A stretch of 15,870 bases of DNA, from positions 1-15,870 of the forward strand of contig CALBME010000220.1 of NCBI GenBank assembly GCA_937896295.1, in the 5' to 3' direction. Position numbers and translations under genes: made by a program. The notes below the pieces were generated by a model. The model was given only the letters and a program-made list of their open reading frames with translations. It was not told the DNA's origin and did not search any database. This DNA is from an uncultured Micavibrio sp. (GTDB lineage Bacteria > Pseudomonadota > Alphaproteobacteria > Micavibrionales > UBA1664). Numbering within the stretch: the first letter of the stretch is position 1; each line of letters starts with the position of its first letter. Positions 7,841-15,053 of the stretch are shown piece after piece.

Positions 7841-10612
7841 ATGCGGCTTCTGGACGTCACACCCGAATTCAACAGTATTCAGATTTTTCGTCTGGAATGC
7901 ATGTACCGCGCGCTGCAGTCGATCGGGCCGTTCGACAGCCGCGCCATCAAGATCATCCAGATCTTTGCCGCCGATGCCCCCAAATATCTTGGCCTTGAGC
8001 CGACCGCCATTCCAAGCTTCAACCAGCTGAAGTCCGCCATCGGCCAGCTGGGCCAGTTGCCGCAGACGGAGGCACACAAGGCCAGCAAGGCCCTGACCGA
8101 AAAGTTTTCGCAGATCATGCGCGAGGTGCACCCCGATATCGGCTGGCAGATTCCCAGCGCCGTGGGCGACCAGGTCCGCGCCTACATGGACGACATCATC
8201 AAGGCCGACACCGTCAAGCGCGGCGAACAGTTTGAATCCTATCTTGATGACCTGCGCGCGATGCTGGACCCGGAGGTTGCGCTGGCGCGCGGCGGCACCG
8301 AAAAACGCGACAGCCAGGACCGCCTGCTGGAAGAAATACGCTGGAATCTCGGCCTTGGACGCGAACGCGACGGCCTGAACGTGCCCAAAGAGCGCATGCG
8401 CGAAGCCAACAACCTGATCCTGAACTTCGTCCAGTCGCGCTATGACGTCACGATTGCGACCATGAAACGCGCGATCGCGGCCAAGAAAAAACGTCTTGGC
8501 AGGGACAAGCCCATCCACCCTGTCCTGCGCAACATCGACACCTTGAGCGAAATCTTAAGCCTGTCGCCGGTGGAAAAGGCCGTGCTGACCTTTTACGCGG
8601 AAGCGCGCGAAGGCCCGTTGCGCCACACATTCGCGGCGATGCGCGGTTACGTATGGCTTGGCAACGATTTCCACCGCAATCTGGGCATTCTTGTCGGATA
8701 TGACGCCGAAGAAACGAAGAACGCCCTTTCGCTGGACGCGCAGGTGCGCGAAGCCAACCTGATCGTGCAGACCATGCCGCCCGAACCGAAAAAGGACGAA
8801 AGGAAAGGCGATCCCGCACAGGATATCTTTACCCCATCGGTCGACCTGCCGCTGGAAGACGATTACTACATTCCGGCGCCGACGATGCGCGCGCTGAATG
8901 CGGAACGCTCCAATGTCGGTTCACTGATCCAGGCCCTGCTGGGCGCAGACAACCCGCGCAACGCCTTTACGCTGGCCGACAACTTCAACTATGTCGCCGA
9001 TGACGTCCGCCGTGTTACCGCCGTGATGGTACAGGGCCTGCTGCAACCAGAAAAAGCCGACCGCAAGGGACGCAGTATCTCGGGCCCCGCCGGCGGCGGC
9101 AAAAACACGCTGTCCGATGTCATCGCGCGCGAGGCTGAAAAGGTGCTGAACGAACGCCACGGCATGGATGTCACCGTCAAAACGGTACTGGTCGCAATGG
9201 CGACCGACCGCGACGCCTATGGCCGCATGAAAAAAGAACAGCTGAGCGGCAAGGACCGGGTTTACGCGCACAAGACCGCCGACGTCATCGCGGCACGCAT
9301 GAATGCCAAGGTCATCCGCGAGAAAAAGGGCGAACTGGTCATCCTTATCATCGACGAGGCCGACCGCGACTTCATGAACCCGAAACTGACGGGATCGTCG
9401 GCAGAAGAAGGCATCAAGGACCTGATCAACCATCACCTGCTGAACCTGCAGACGTCGTGCCTGCTGCTTGCCAATGCCTCGCACCAGGGACAGGAACACA
9501 TCACGCGCCGCGTCGGCCCCGGTATTTTCCTGAGCGTGCAGCCCTATGACGCGCGCTTTGCGCTGGTCGCGCGCAAATGCCGCGAGGCGGGCTTTGATTT
9601 CGACGATCGTATCATCGACGACATCACCGGCAGGTTCGCGCACACGGTCGGCGTGATCGATGCGTGCATCGAAGACGTGCGCGCCGATATCCAGATGCAG
9701 CGCGACGCCGGTGTGCCGGTCAGGGATGAGGACATCGTCGGGCTTTTGTACAAGGCATTTTCGCAGATAGAGCGTCAGAACAACGGCGGCATGCGCCCCG
9801 TGCCGGTTATCCTGAAAGAAAGTCCGGAGTTCGACTTCGCGGCCGCAAACCCCAAGGGCGCGGATTTCCACGAACAGATCGAATACTTCCTGCGCCAGAA
9901 AGATTTCACGGGCACCAATATCCTGCTGACCGGTCCGTCGGGATCGGGAAAAAAGACGCTGGTGCACACCATCGCCAAACGCATCGGTCGCCGCGTGCTG
10001 GTGACACAGAGCTTTCCGGACGGAAACGATATCGACGCCGCCGAGCGCGACAATGCCGTCATCCTTGTGGACCAGTCGAACATCGTCGGACAACTGACTG
10101 AGTCCCTGTTCCCGATCACATACACCACCCAGCTCAAACACCCGGTCATTTACGTCAATGACTGCGAGATCGCGCCCCCGCCCCACCCGGCGATGACGCA
10201 TTGTTTCCATCTGGATTACCTGAATGCCCGGGCCATCCTGGTGGCGTGCCACCGGCTGATGCCGGAATTCCCCATCGACCCGTGCGTCCAGCGAATCAAG
10301 GACATGACCATCAAGGACATCGTGGCCCTGCGGACCCGCGCCCAACGCCACAAAGAGATCAAGGGCATACGGCCCAGCGAGATCGAGATGGTCGGCATGA
10401 TGCTTGAGCTTAAGGGCCAGCCCCGGACCAATATTGCCGGGCTGCGCGGCCCTTATGGGCAGCTTATGACGCTGGAAAAGGCCCTGGCCAACACCGCCAG
10501 CGGCCTGATCGAGGAAACGCCCCCCATCCAGCCCGGCCAGATCGCCGATTTCGGCGCATACCGGGAAAAACGGCAGAAATCCACGGCTGGACCGGCCAGT
10601 GGACCGAAATAA
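7841..10612 (+). CDS. Large protein with two P-loop (AAA-like) ATPase modules, unrecognised family
   Basis: I do not recognise the family. With ATG 7841 it has 923 residues. The first 370 or so are mostly helical and charged with no clear domain. Two P-loop modules follow. Module 1 has Walker A GPAGGGKN at 415-422 and Walker B VILIIDEAD with D505-E506. Module 2 has Walker A GPSGSGKK at 698-705 and a Walker B-like VILVDQ with D744-Q745, where the catalytic Glu is Gln, so module 2 may bind but poorly hydrolyse ATP. Both loops have N or K directly after the lysine and Thr one residue later. No signal peptide or membrane helix is seen. Start choice: ATG 7841 begins MRLLDVTPEF; a TTG at 7805 overlapping the metA stop and an ATG at 7901 are alternatives. 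Codon use fits the core genome. A remodelling or regulatory ATPase is a guess only. Confidence 0.85.
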   Translation: MRLLDVTPEFNSIQIFRLECMYRALQSIGPFDSRAIKIIQIFAADAPKYLGLEPTAIPSFNQLKSAIGQLGQLPQTEAHKASKALTEKFSQIMREVHPDIGWQIPSAVGDQVRAYMDDIIKADTVKRGEQFESYLDDLRAMLDPEVALARGGTEKRDSQDRLLEEIRWNLGLGRERDGLNVPKERMREANNLILNFVQSRYDVTIATMKRAIAAKKKRLGRDKPIHPVLRNIDTLSEILSLSPVEKAVLTFYAEAREGPLRHTFAAMRGYVWLGNDFHRNLGILVGYDAEETKNALSLDAQVREANLIVQTMPPEPKKDERKGDPAQDIFTPSVDLPLEDDYYIPAPTMRALNAERSNVGSLIQALLGADNPRNAFTLADNFNYVADDVRRVTAVMVQGLLQPEKADRKGRSISGPAGGGKNTLSDVIAREAEKVLNERHGMDVTVKTVLVAMATDRDAYGRMKKEQLSGKDRVYAHKTADVIAARMNAKVIREKKGELVILIIDEADRDFMNPKLTGSSAEEGIKDLINHHLLNLQTSCLLLANASHQGQEHITRRVGPGIFLSVQPYDARFALVARKCREAGFDFDDRIIDDITGRFAHTVGVIDACIEDVRADIQMQRDAGVPVRDEDIVGLLYKAFSQIERQNNGGMRPVPVILKESPEFDFAAANPKGADFHEQIEYFLRQKDFTGTNILLTGPSGSGKKTLVHTIAKRIGRRVLVTQSFPDGNDIDAAERDNAVILVDQSNIVGQLTESLFPITYTTQLKHPVIYVNDCEIAPPPHPAMTHCFHLDYLNARAILVACHRLMPEFPIDPCVQRIKDMTIKDIVALRTRAQRHKEIKGIRPSEIEMVGMMLELKGQPRTNIAGLRGPYGQLMTLEKALANTASGLIEETPPIQPGQIADFGAYREKRQKSTAGPASGPK

Positions 10613-10615
10613 AAA

Positions 10616-10639
10616 AAGACTGGAAATCCGCCCGGTCTT
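10616..10639 (-). terminator. Hairpin with T run on the minus strand; possibly bidirectional
   Basis: AGACTGG at 10617-10623 pairs with CCGGTCT at 10632-10638 (one G-T pair). On the minus strand it is followed by seven T, making a good terminator for transcription arriving from the recombinase side through tRNA-Asn. On the plus strand the T tract (TTCAATT) is poor, but the hairpin sits right after the ATPase stop and may also close that transcript. Confidence 0.55.
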
Positions 10640-10673
10640 CAATTATCCCATAGGCCTGATTATTCACGGCTAT

Positions 10674-10748
10674 TCCTCGATAGCTCAGCGGTAGAGCAAT
10701 CGACTGTTAATCGATTGGTCGCAGGTTCGAATCCTGCTCGAGGAGCCA
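10674..10748 (+). tRNA. tRNA-Asn (GTT), CCA encoded; integration site
   Basis: Full cloverleaf: acceptor TCCTCGA (10674-10680) with TCGAGGA (10738-10744), discriminator G, CCA at 10746-10748. The anticodon stem ATCGA/TCGAT encloses loop CTGTTAA with anticodon GTT at 10706-10708. The T arm is GCAGG-TTCGAAT-CCTGC. The AT-richer mobile region starts at its 3' end, and the recombinase gene reads antisense into it, ending at 10707. The tRNA remains intact, as expected where an element integrates at a tRNA 3' end. Confidence 0.95.
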
Positions 10749-12269
10749 TTTTTCAAATCCGCCTGTTTTTTCACTTTCCAGCGATTCATTGCTATCCAAG
10801 TCAGATATAAATTCTGCAAGTGTATCAAACGGTTGTTTGAATTGCACGGTTAGCAAACCATCCTTCCAAATGCAGTTCGATAGTAAAAAGTTCAGAAGGC
10901 GGCGTTTTTCGTGCGCGGACTGCTTCATAAAGAGGAATCCGGCATTCTGGGCAAGTTCGAGTAATTGAATGCCCTCTTCGATATAGGTCTGGCTGGCGTT
11001 TTGCAGGGTTTCCATTTTCGCCAGTATCTTTTTCTGCTCTTCCCGCCATGCCCCAGCCTTCTCTTCAAAGAAGGTTTCTGAAATTTTGCCGTCCAGCTTG
11101 TCCACATACATGCCGTCTATGCGGGTTTCCAGCCGCTTGTATTCGCCCTGCAACCGGCTCAGGGTTTCTTCATGGTATTGCCGTTTGTCTGCATGGCTTT
11201 CTTTCAGGGCTTGGCATACCCAGTCCAGAACATCATCGTCAAAACGCAGCCTTTTAAGAGCTTCGCCAAACTGCCGTTCCAGTTCCTCTTCCTTTACGTA
11301 GGGAATGCCCTTTGCGCCAATAGCACGGTAATAAACATACTTTCCTTTTTTCAAATCCCCCACAAGGGAACCGCCCGTATAGCCGCACTGGATAAGGCCC
11401 GAAAAGGCAAAGTCATGCTTCCGGACTTTCCGCCGCCCGGAAGAACGGTTGTCAAAAATATCCTGTACGGTCTCCCACAATTCCAGCGTGATAATCGGCT
11501 CATACTTGCCCTTATAGACTTTGCCGTCCCATTCAAACTCACCGGTATAGATACGGCTCCGCAGGATTTTGTGGATGCTAGACTGGGGAACGCTGTCCTT
11601 GCTTTTCTTGAAAACAAGCCCCGCCTCTTTCAGCATGGCCGTGATTTCCTTTACGGAATGATTGCCGGTTGCGTACCATTCAAAGGCTTTGGCTATCAGC
11701 GGCGCTGTTTCAGGGTCTGCAGCGATGGTTTTCTTGCAATCCTTGCCGGTTACGTTCAGATAGCCCAGCGGCGCGTTGGACGGCCATATGCCCTGCTCCG
11801 CCTTCTCCGTCATGCCCTTGCGGGTTTCTTCGGATAGATTGTCTATGTAGTTCTTCGCCATGAGAACCTTAATACCGTGCATGAATTTTTCCGAAGACCG
11901 GGACTCACGGCTCAGGATCACGCCTTCCTTGGCAAAGTGTATTTCCAACCCCAGCTCATCTAGCGTTACCCAATCCTTGATATTCCGGTAAAGCCGGTCT
12001 GTTTTTTCCACAAGGATTGCCTTGATTGCCGTATTCGCTTTCAGGAAAGCTAGCATATCAGTAAAGCCCGTCCTGCCGGACTGTTTGGCGGTTTCAACGT
12101 CCACAAATTCTTTGGTAACGCTCAAGCGGTTCTGGCTGGCGTAATCATGCAGAAGGCGCAACTGGGCTGGGATAGAGAAGCCCTCTTTTTCCTGTTCCTT
12201 GGAGGACACACGGGCATAAATCACCGCCTGCTGCCGTTCTACCAAAATATCGCTTTTTATTCGGCTCAT
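10707..12269 (-). CDS. Large serine recombinase (site-specific integrase)
   Basis: Probably catalyses integration and excision of the element. The resolvase domain (about residues 14-160) carries the nucleophile Ser22 in VIYARVSSKEQ, plus the arginine-containing EKTDRLYRN and the GRTGF segment. The 'recombinase' DNA-binding domain follows (about 175-290; APLGYLN to RSRIYTGEFEWDGKVYKG). A zinc-ribbon region (about 300-345) comes next, then a long coiled-coil segment (about 360-430). The ribbon looks broken: CGYTGG replaces the usual C-x2-C pair, and YYRAIGAKG lacks the second pair. The last 13 residues (LLEQDSNLRPID) are the antisense of tRNA-Asn, and the stop TAA overlaps the anticodon. A strong TTGACT/TATACT promoter with a palindrome lies upstream. 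It is convergent with the tRNA and the ATPase gene. The length of 520 is usual for large serine recombinases. Confidence 0.92.
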   Translation of the reverse strand: MSRIKSDILVERQQAVIYARVSSKEQEKEGFSIPAQLRLLHDYASQNRLSVTKEFVDVETAKQSGRTGFTDMLAFLKANTAIKAILVEKTDRLYRNIKDWVTLDELGLEIHFAKEGVILSRESRSSEKFMHGIKVLMAKNYIDNLSEETRKGMTEKAEQGIWPSNAPLGYLNVTGKDCKKTIAADPETAPLIAKAFEWYATGNHSVKEITAMLKEAGLVFKKSKDSVPQSSIHKILRSRIYTGEFEWDGKVYKGKYEPIITLELWETVQDIFDNRSSGRRKVRKHDFAFSGLIQCGYTGGSLVGDLKKGKYVYYRAIGAKGIPYVKEEELERQFGEALKRLRFDDDVLDWVCQALKESHADKRQYHEETLSRLQGEYKRLETRIDGMYVDKLDGKISETFFEEKAGAWREEQKKILAKMETLQNASQTYIEEGIQLLELAQNAGFLFMKQSAHEKRRLLNFLLSNCIWKDGLLTVQFKQPFDTLAEFISDLDSNESLESEKTGGFEKWLLEQDSNLRPID

Positions 12270-12286
12270 ACCTAAAACACCTAAAC
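12270..12286. repeat. Short tandem repeat in the recombinase leader
   Basis: Two near-identical eight-base units, ACCTAAAA (12270-12277) and ACCTAAAC (12279-12286), directly precede the recombinase start codon on its template side. They share the TAAAC/GTTTA theme with the palindrome at 12310-12327, so they may belong to the same regulatory site. Their function is not known. Confidence 0.4.
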
Positions 12287-12309
12287 TGGCTAAAAATTGC
12301 CTCTATGGT

Positions 12310-12327
12310 GTTTAGTATAAACTAAAC
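12310..12327. promoter_or_regulatory. Palindromic operator candidate over the recombinase promoter
   Basis: An 18-base inverted repeat, GTTTAG and CTAAAC arms around six bases, covers the recombinase -10 box. Its position suggests a repressor site controlling the integrase, perhaps bound by a protein encoded elsewhere on the element. It does not resemble the C-boxes nearby. Confidence 0.5.
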
Positions 12328-12341
12328 GATTTTTGAGTCAA
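12314..12341 (-). promoter_or_regulatory. Sigma70-like promoter for the serine recombinase
   Basis: On the minus strand TTGACT (12341-12336) and TATACT (12319-12314) are 16 bases apart, each five of six matches to consensus. The -10 ends 44 bases before the recombinase ATG. It is divergent from the C-gene promoter; the two share the 151-base gap 12270-12420. Confidence 0.75.
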
Positions 12342-12371
12342 TCATTTTGCTCCGACCACGCACAGAAAAGA

Positions 12372-12397
12372 TACTTAGAGTCCGTGGACTTATAAGC
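12372..12397 (+). promoter_or_regulatory. Tandem C-box operator of the restriction-modification system
   Basis: Two 11-base boxes, TACTTAGAGTC (12372-12382) and GACTTATAAGC (12387-12397), flank the spacer CGTG. The layout, spacing and bases closely follow the two-site operator of controller proteins such as C.Esp1396I, built on GACT-N3-AGTC. Two C dimers are expected to bind: the left (upstream) site activates, and the right site, which overlaps the -35, represses at high C levels. Confidence 0.85.
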
Positions 12398-12414
12398 ATC
12401 TAACTGTTCATATT
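12385..12414 (+). promoter_or_regulatory. Promoter of the C-R operon, probably leaderless
   Basis: A weak -35 TGGACT (12385-12390) and a -10 CATATT (12409-12414; TATTTT at 12411-12416 is an alternative) are separated by 18 bases. The -10 ends only six bases before ATG 12421 and no Shine-Dalgarno sequence is seen, so the mRNA should begin at or near the start codon, as known for several C genes. A weak -35 overlapped by C-boxes fits dependence on C protein. Confidence 0.6.
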
Positions 12415-12420
12415 TTATTT

Positions 12421-12657
12421 ATGAATGAACAGAAAATAAAAAATCTATTTGGCGATCATGTGCGTGAACTTCGTAAGGCAAATGGGCTGTCACAGGAAGA
12501 ATTGGCGTTACGCGCTGATCTGGATAGAACATATATCGGTGGCGTTGAACGCGGTGAGCGAAATGTCAGCCTAATTAATATATGCCGAATAGCTGAGGCT
12601 CTTTCTGTTTCTCCCGACTTTCTGCTGTCTAATCTTAAAGAGCAAAAGCGAAAATGA
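12421..12657 (+). CDS. Controller (C) protein, XRE-type HTH regulator
   Basis: A small dimeric DNA-binding regulator that times expression of a Type II restriction-modification system, so that methylation precedes restriction when the system enters a new host. The 78 residues are almost all one Cro/C1-type HTH domain. LSQEELALRADLDRTYIGGVERGERNVSL (about 23-51) contains the recognition helix and the DRTYI-x2-xER segment typical of C proteins, and the size is normal for the family. It has its own C-box operator directly upstream and no ribosome binding site, suggesting leaderless translation. The stop overlaps the next gene's ATG (ATGA at 12654-12657), tying endonuclease synthesis to C. Composition is AT-rich, unlike the core genome. 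A phage-type repressor is an alternative on fold alone, but the operator and neighbours argue for a C protein. Confidence 0.88.
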   Translation: MNEQKIKNLFGDHVRELRKANGLSQEELALRADLDRTYIGGVERGERNVSLINICRIAEALSVSPDFLLSNLKEQKRK

Positions 12658-13526
12658 GTCTTGTGAATTTAAAAAATGAAATTTTGGCCGATTACCGCGC
12701 CAATCTCCCAGATGCAGTTTCTGCGATTGCAAAGAAAGCCATTAGTCATCAGGAAAAGGCTAAAGAAGTAAATTTATTAATAGCGCAGCATAGACAAAAA
12801 TTGCGTGACGCATTGCTTAACAGAGACAATGGGGTTTCTAAGCAGCAGGCTTTGTTAGTTTTGGAATATTGTACTTCTGTTATGAGCCTAGAATATCGTC
12901 ATAGTGTCTGGCCGTATGAGTATATGGCTCTTTCTCGAAGAGTTGGAGAACTTTGGGAACGATTCTGCTGTTCGGCATGGGATCATCCTTCTAGAGAAAA
13001 TGTTATGCGAATGGCTCCGCCGCAATTTGCTGACGTTGCTCGCGCACTACATACTCGCGTTGTCGAAGCCACAGCGGCAATGCCTAAGCGCGAAGATGTT
13101 TTAAAGGATGTTGATACACTCCTACAACTTGTTGGCGAAATTAACATGATTGAGGACGAAGTGTTCACCGTGAATGGCGTTCCTCATGTTATAGATTTCA
13201 AAAGTGGATTTGGCTCCAATGAAAAAGGAAACATGATTCGCCTTCAAACTGTTGGCAAAGCATATAAGCTCTGGAATCCAGATACACGATTATTGTTCTT
13301 AGTTCGCCAAGACGAAAACAACAACTATCTGCGAGTAATACAACAAGCGGGATTGTGGGACGTACGTTGCGGAAATGCCGCATACGCAGCAATTGATGAA
13401 CTTACGGGTTCTTCAATGATTGAAATTCGGAGGGATGTGATAAATTTTAAATCAGATTTATCAGCTAGTTTTTGGAATGATATGGGAGCGCAGCTCTCTG
13501 ATCTTAGTAAATATTTAAATTGGTAG
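12654..13526 (+). CDS. Putative Type II restriction endonuclease (PD-(D/E)XK type), specificity unknown
   Basis: Identified as the endonuclease mainly from its place: it overlaps the C gene by four bases (ATGA) and faces a DNA methyltransferase. The 290-residue length fits Type II enzymes. The best active-site candidate is VIDFKSG (D181-F-K183), a (D/E)-x-K triad end at the tip of a hydrophobic strand, with acids E167-D168-E169 twelve or more residues before it. An upstream helix carries Glu99 in SRRVGELWERF, as often seen in this fold. The segment after the motif (FGSNEKGNMIRLQTVGKAY) is rich in polar residues that may touch DNA. The N-terminal 150 residues are mostly helical. I cannot assign a known family or recognition sequence. 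The 3' end overlaps the methyltransferase 3' end by 23 bases. It has no ribosome binding site of its own and is probably made by translational coupling. Confidence 0.72.
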   Translation: MSLVNLKNEILADYRANLPDAVSAIAKKAISHQEKAKEVNLLIAQHRQKLRDALLNRDNGVSKQQALLVLEYCTSVMSLEYRHSVWPYEYMALSRRVGELWERFCCSAWDHPSRENVMRMAPPQFADVARALHTRVVEATAAMPKREDVLKDVDTLLQLVGEINMIEDEVFTVNGVPHVIDFKSGFGSNEKGNMIRLQTVGKAYKLWNPDTRLLFLVRQDENNNYLRVIQQAGLWDVRCGNAAYAAIDELTGSSMIEIRRDVINFKSDLSASFWNDMGAQLSDLSKYLNW

Positions 13527-15012
13527 CGCCCTCCGCGATTATCCTTTCTACGAAATCCTCCCTTTTTGACAAAGAAGATTCCCAGCCCTCTAAACGTGCC
13601 TGCTCCACAATTTTTGTGGCCTCTAATTTTAGTAATTCATCTAAAACCGGGACTGGTATTCTTTTAATATAATTTGCTGAATTGTTTGCGCCCGGATTTA
13701 TTGCTTTTTTAAGCTTAGAAACATAAGTGCTATTCAAATAAATTAGTAGGAAATCAGTGAGATTATCCTCGTGCGGAAAAACGCCAACTACACCCTGATC
13801 AAATACGGAGTCTTCCATAAGGGATGCGGATATTCTTCCCGAGGTGACCATAGGAATTGCTAGCCCCCTTCTGAAATAAAAACCTGCATTTTGAAATCGC
13901 GATTTCGAGTCTGACTTGTAATAAGCAATTGCCTCCAAACTCCAATTAACAGCAGAAAATGTTTTCTCAAAAGGCTGCCTGTGCCCTCCCCTCACAAAAG
14001 GCACATAGTATTTTTCTCCCTTAATGCCATTGATTTTTTCAGCATCTGTCAGCGCACCTTGATAAACTATTTCATCCCATTCAATGCCGTGCCCATTAAG
14101 TCGTCGCGGTGGGTTTTTCGTACAATAACCACAAAATTTTTCATTATCTCCTGAATAAAAACCTGTGCGGCACTCCGCAATTTCGCCCAAGGAAACAAAA
14201 TTCTTACCGCTAGGAAGCTGGGAGAATGTTTTCGGATGCGTCCAGCCATCAGAAAACTGGTTAATTAAATAGTCTCCCAAAATAATTTCTGATTTCTGAG
14301 TAGCTTCCAAATTTAATGGAGAGGCCGCCGCACGTGCATCATACCAAAAAATTTCATGATTCTTATTCAAAGGCTCTTTTTGCCCAGCTATTATGCAGAG
14401 TGAACCGTAACCAAAATTAACAGTTTCAAAACGAGAGGATGCAATTTGTACTATCTCTGTAGGCCGTGCTTGTTTAATCAGAAATTCCCGTAGCGGCCTA
14501 TGATTACGACTCGTTAGAAATGTGTCGGGCACAATAAAAACATACCTACCTTTCTCCTCCAAACAACTAACGCCAAAGTACATGAAGAGACCGTAAGATT
14601 CCCTTGCGTAAAGATCGGGATATTGGCTTTTAATTAATGCCCTATATTCTTTTGAAAATCTCAGACCGTAAGGAGGATTACAAATAATAGCATCATATTT
14701 ATTTTTCAGACTGATAGGACTGCTGAATGCCCCACTAATAAAATAATCAATAAAATCGCCATGCTTAACAAATACATTGTTACCGAATGTGCGCTGTAAA
14801 ACTTGAATGCTATTACCGTCAACGTCTATTGCATCAACAGAATGAGGCTTTCCTATTAAGTCTTTTATAAAAGCACCATGACCTGCACATGGCTCTAAAA
14901 TATCTTTACCGCTGACATCCCCCAATAGCTCCATCATTAGATAACGTATCTCATCTGCATCTGTGTAAAATGCCTGAGTACGATTATCCTGATAAAGCGC
15001 CTGACTTAACAT
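13504..15012 (-). CDS. N6-adenine DNA methyltransferase (TaqI-like), Type II modification enzyme
   Basis: Transfers a methyl group from S-adenosylmethionine to adenine in the target site, protecting host DNA from the partner endonuclease. The N-terminal half (about residues 1-240) is the catalytic domain. Motif I is LEPCAGHGAF at 39-48, in the TaqI-like form. An acid follows the second strand (AIDVDG). Motif IV is NPPY at 112-115 in AIICNPPYGLRF, the mark of N6-adenine enzymes. The C-terminal half (about 270-470) starts VSLGEIAECRTGFYSGDNEKF, like the target-recognition part of TaqI-type enzymes. The length of 502 is close to other stand-alone gamma-class Type II methylases. Start ATG 15012 has GGGA seven to ten bases upstream. 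A single C-box lies 31 bases before the start, so C protein probably represses it. A fused Type IIG enzyme is unlikely: there is no nuclease domain. Confidence 0.9.
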   Translation of the reverse strand: MLSQALYQDNRTQAFYTDADEIRYLMMELLGDVSGKDILEPCAGHGAFIKDLIGKPHSVDAIDVDGNSIQVLQRTFGNNVFVKHGDFIDYFISGAFSSPISLKNKYDAIICNPPYGLRFSKEYRALIKSQYPDLYARESYGLFMYFGVSCLEEKGRYVFIVPDTFLTSRNHRPLREFLIKQARPTEIVQIASSRFETVNFGYGSLCIIAGQKEPLNKNHEIFWYDARAAASPLNLEATQKSEIILGDYLINQFSDGWTHPKTFSQLPSGKNFVSLGEIAECRTGFYSGDNEKFCGYCTKNPPRRLNGHGIEWDEIVYQGALTDAEKINGIKGEKYYVPFVRGGHRQPFEKTFSAVNWSLEAIAYYKSDSKSRFQNAGFYFRRGLAIPMVTSGRISASLMEDSVFDQGVVGVFPHEDNLTDFLLIYLNSTYVSKLKKAINPGANNSANYIKRIPVPVLDELLKLEATKIVEQARLEGWESSLSKREDFVERIIAEGATNLNIY

Positions 15013-15042
15013 AGATTTCCCGATTACAATTATTTTGATAGA

Positions 15043-15053
15043 TACTTATAGTC
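15043..15053 (-). promoter_or_regulatory. Single C-box at the methyltransferase promoter
   Basis: TACTTATAGTC (plus strand) differs by one base from the left box of the C operator and fits the GACT-N3-AGTC pattern. On the minus strand it overlaps a -35-like ATGACT (15055-15050), with AATAAT (15034-15029) as a possible -10 after a short 15-base spacer. A C dimer here would block the M promoter, as described for Esp1396I. The rest of 15013-15126 holds no recognisable gene. Confidence 0.75.

Noticed and set aside
8921..10642. 573-codon minus-strand open frame opposite the ATPase gene
   Set aside because: It is the mirror of the ATPase coding strand; the plus-strand frame has two Walker motif pairs and sensible codon use, while this one has no recognisable domain.
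12421..12657. Phage lysogeny repressor
   Set aside because: The fold would allow it, but the C-boxes, ATGA overlap with the endonuclease and matching box at the M promoter point to a controller protein.
13504..15012. Type IIG fused restriction-methylation enzyme
   Set aside because: The protein has only catalytic and target-recognition regions, no nuclease motif or extra N-terminal domain, and a separate endonuclease gene faces it.
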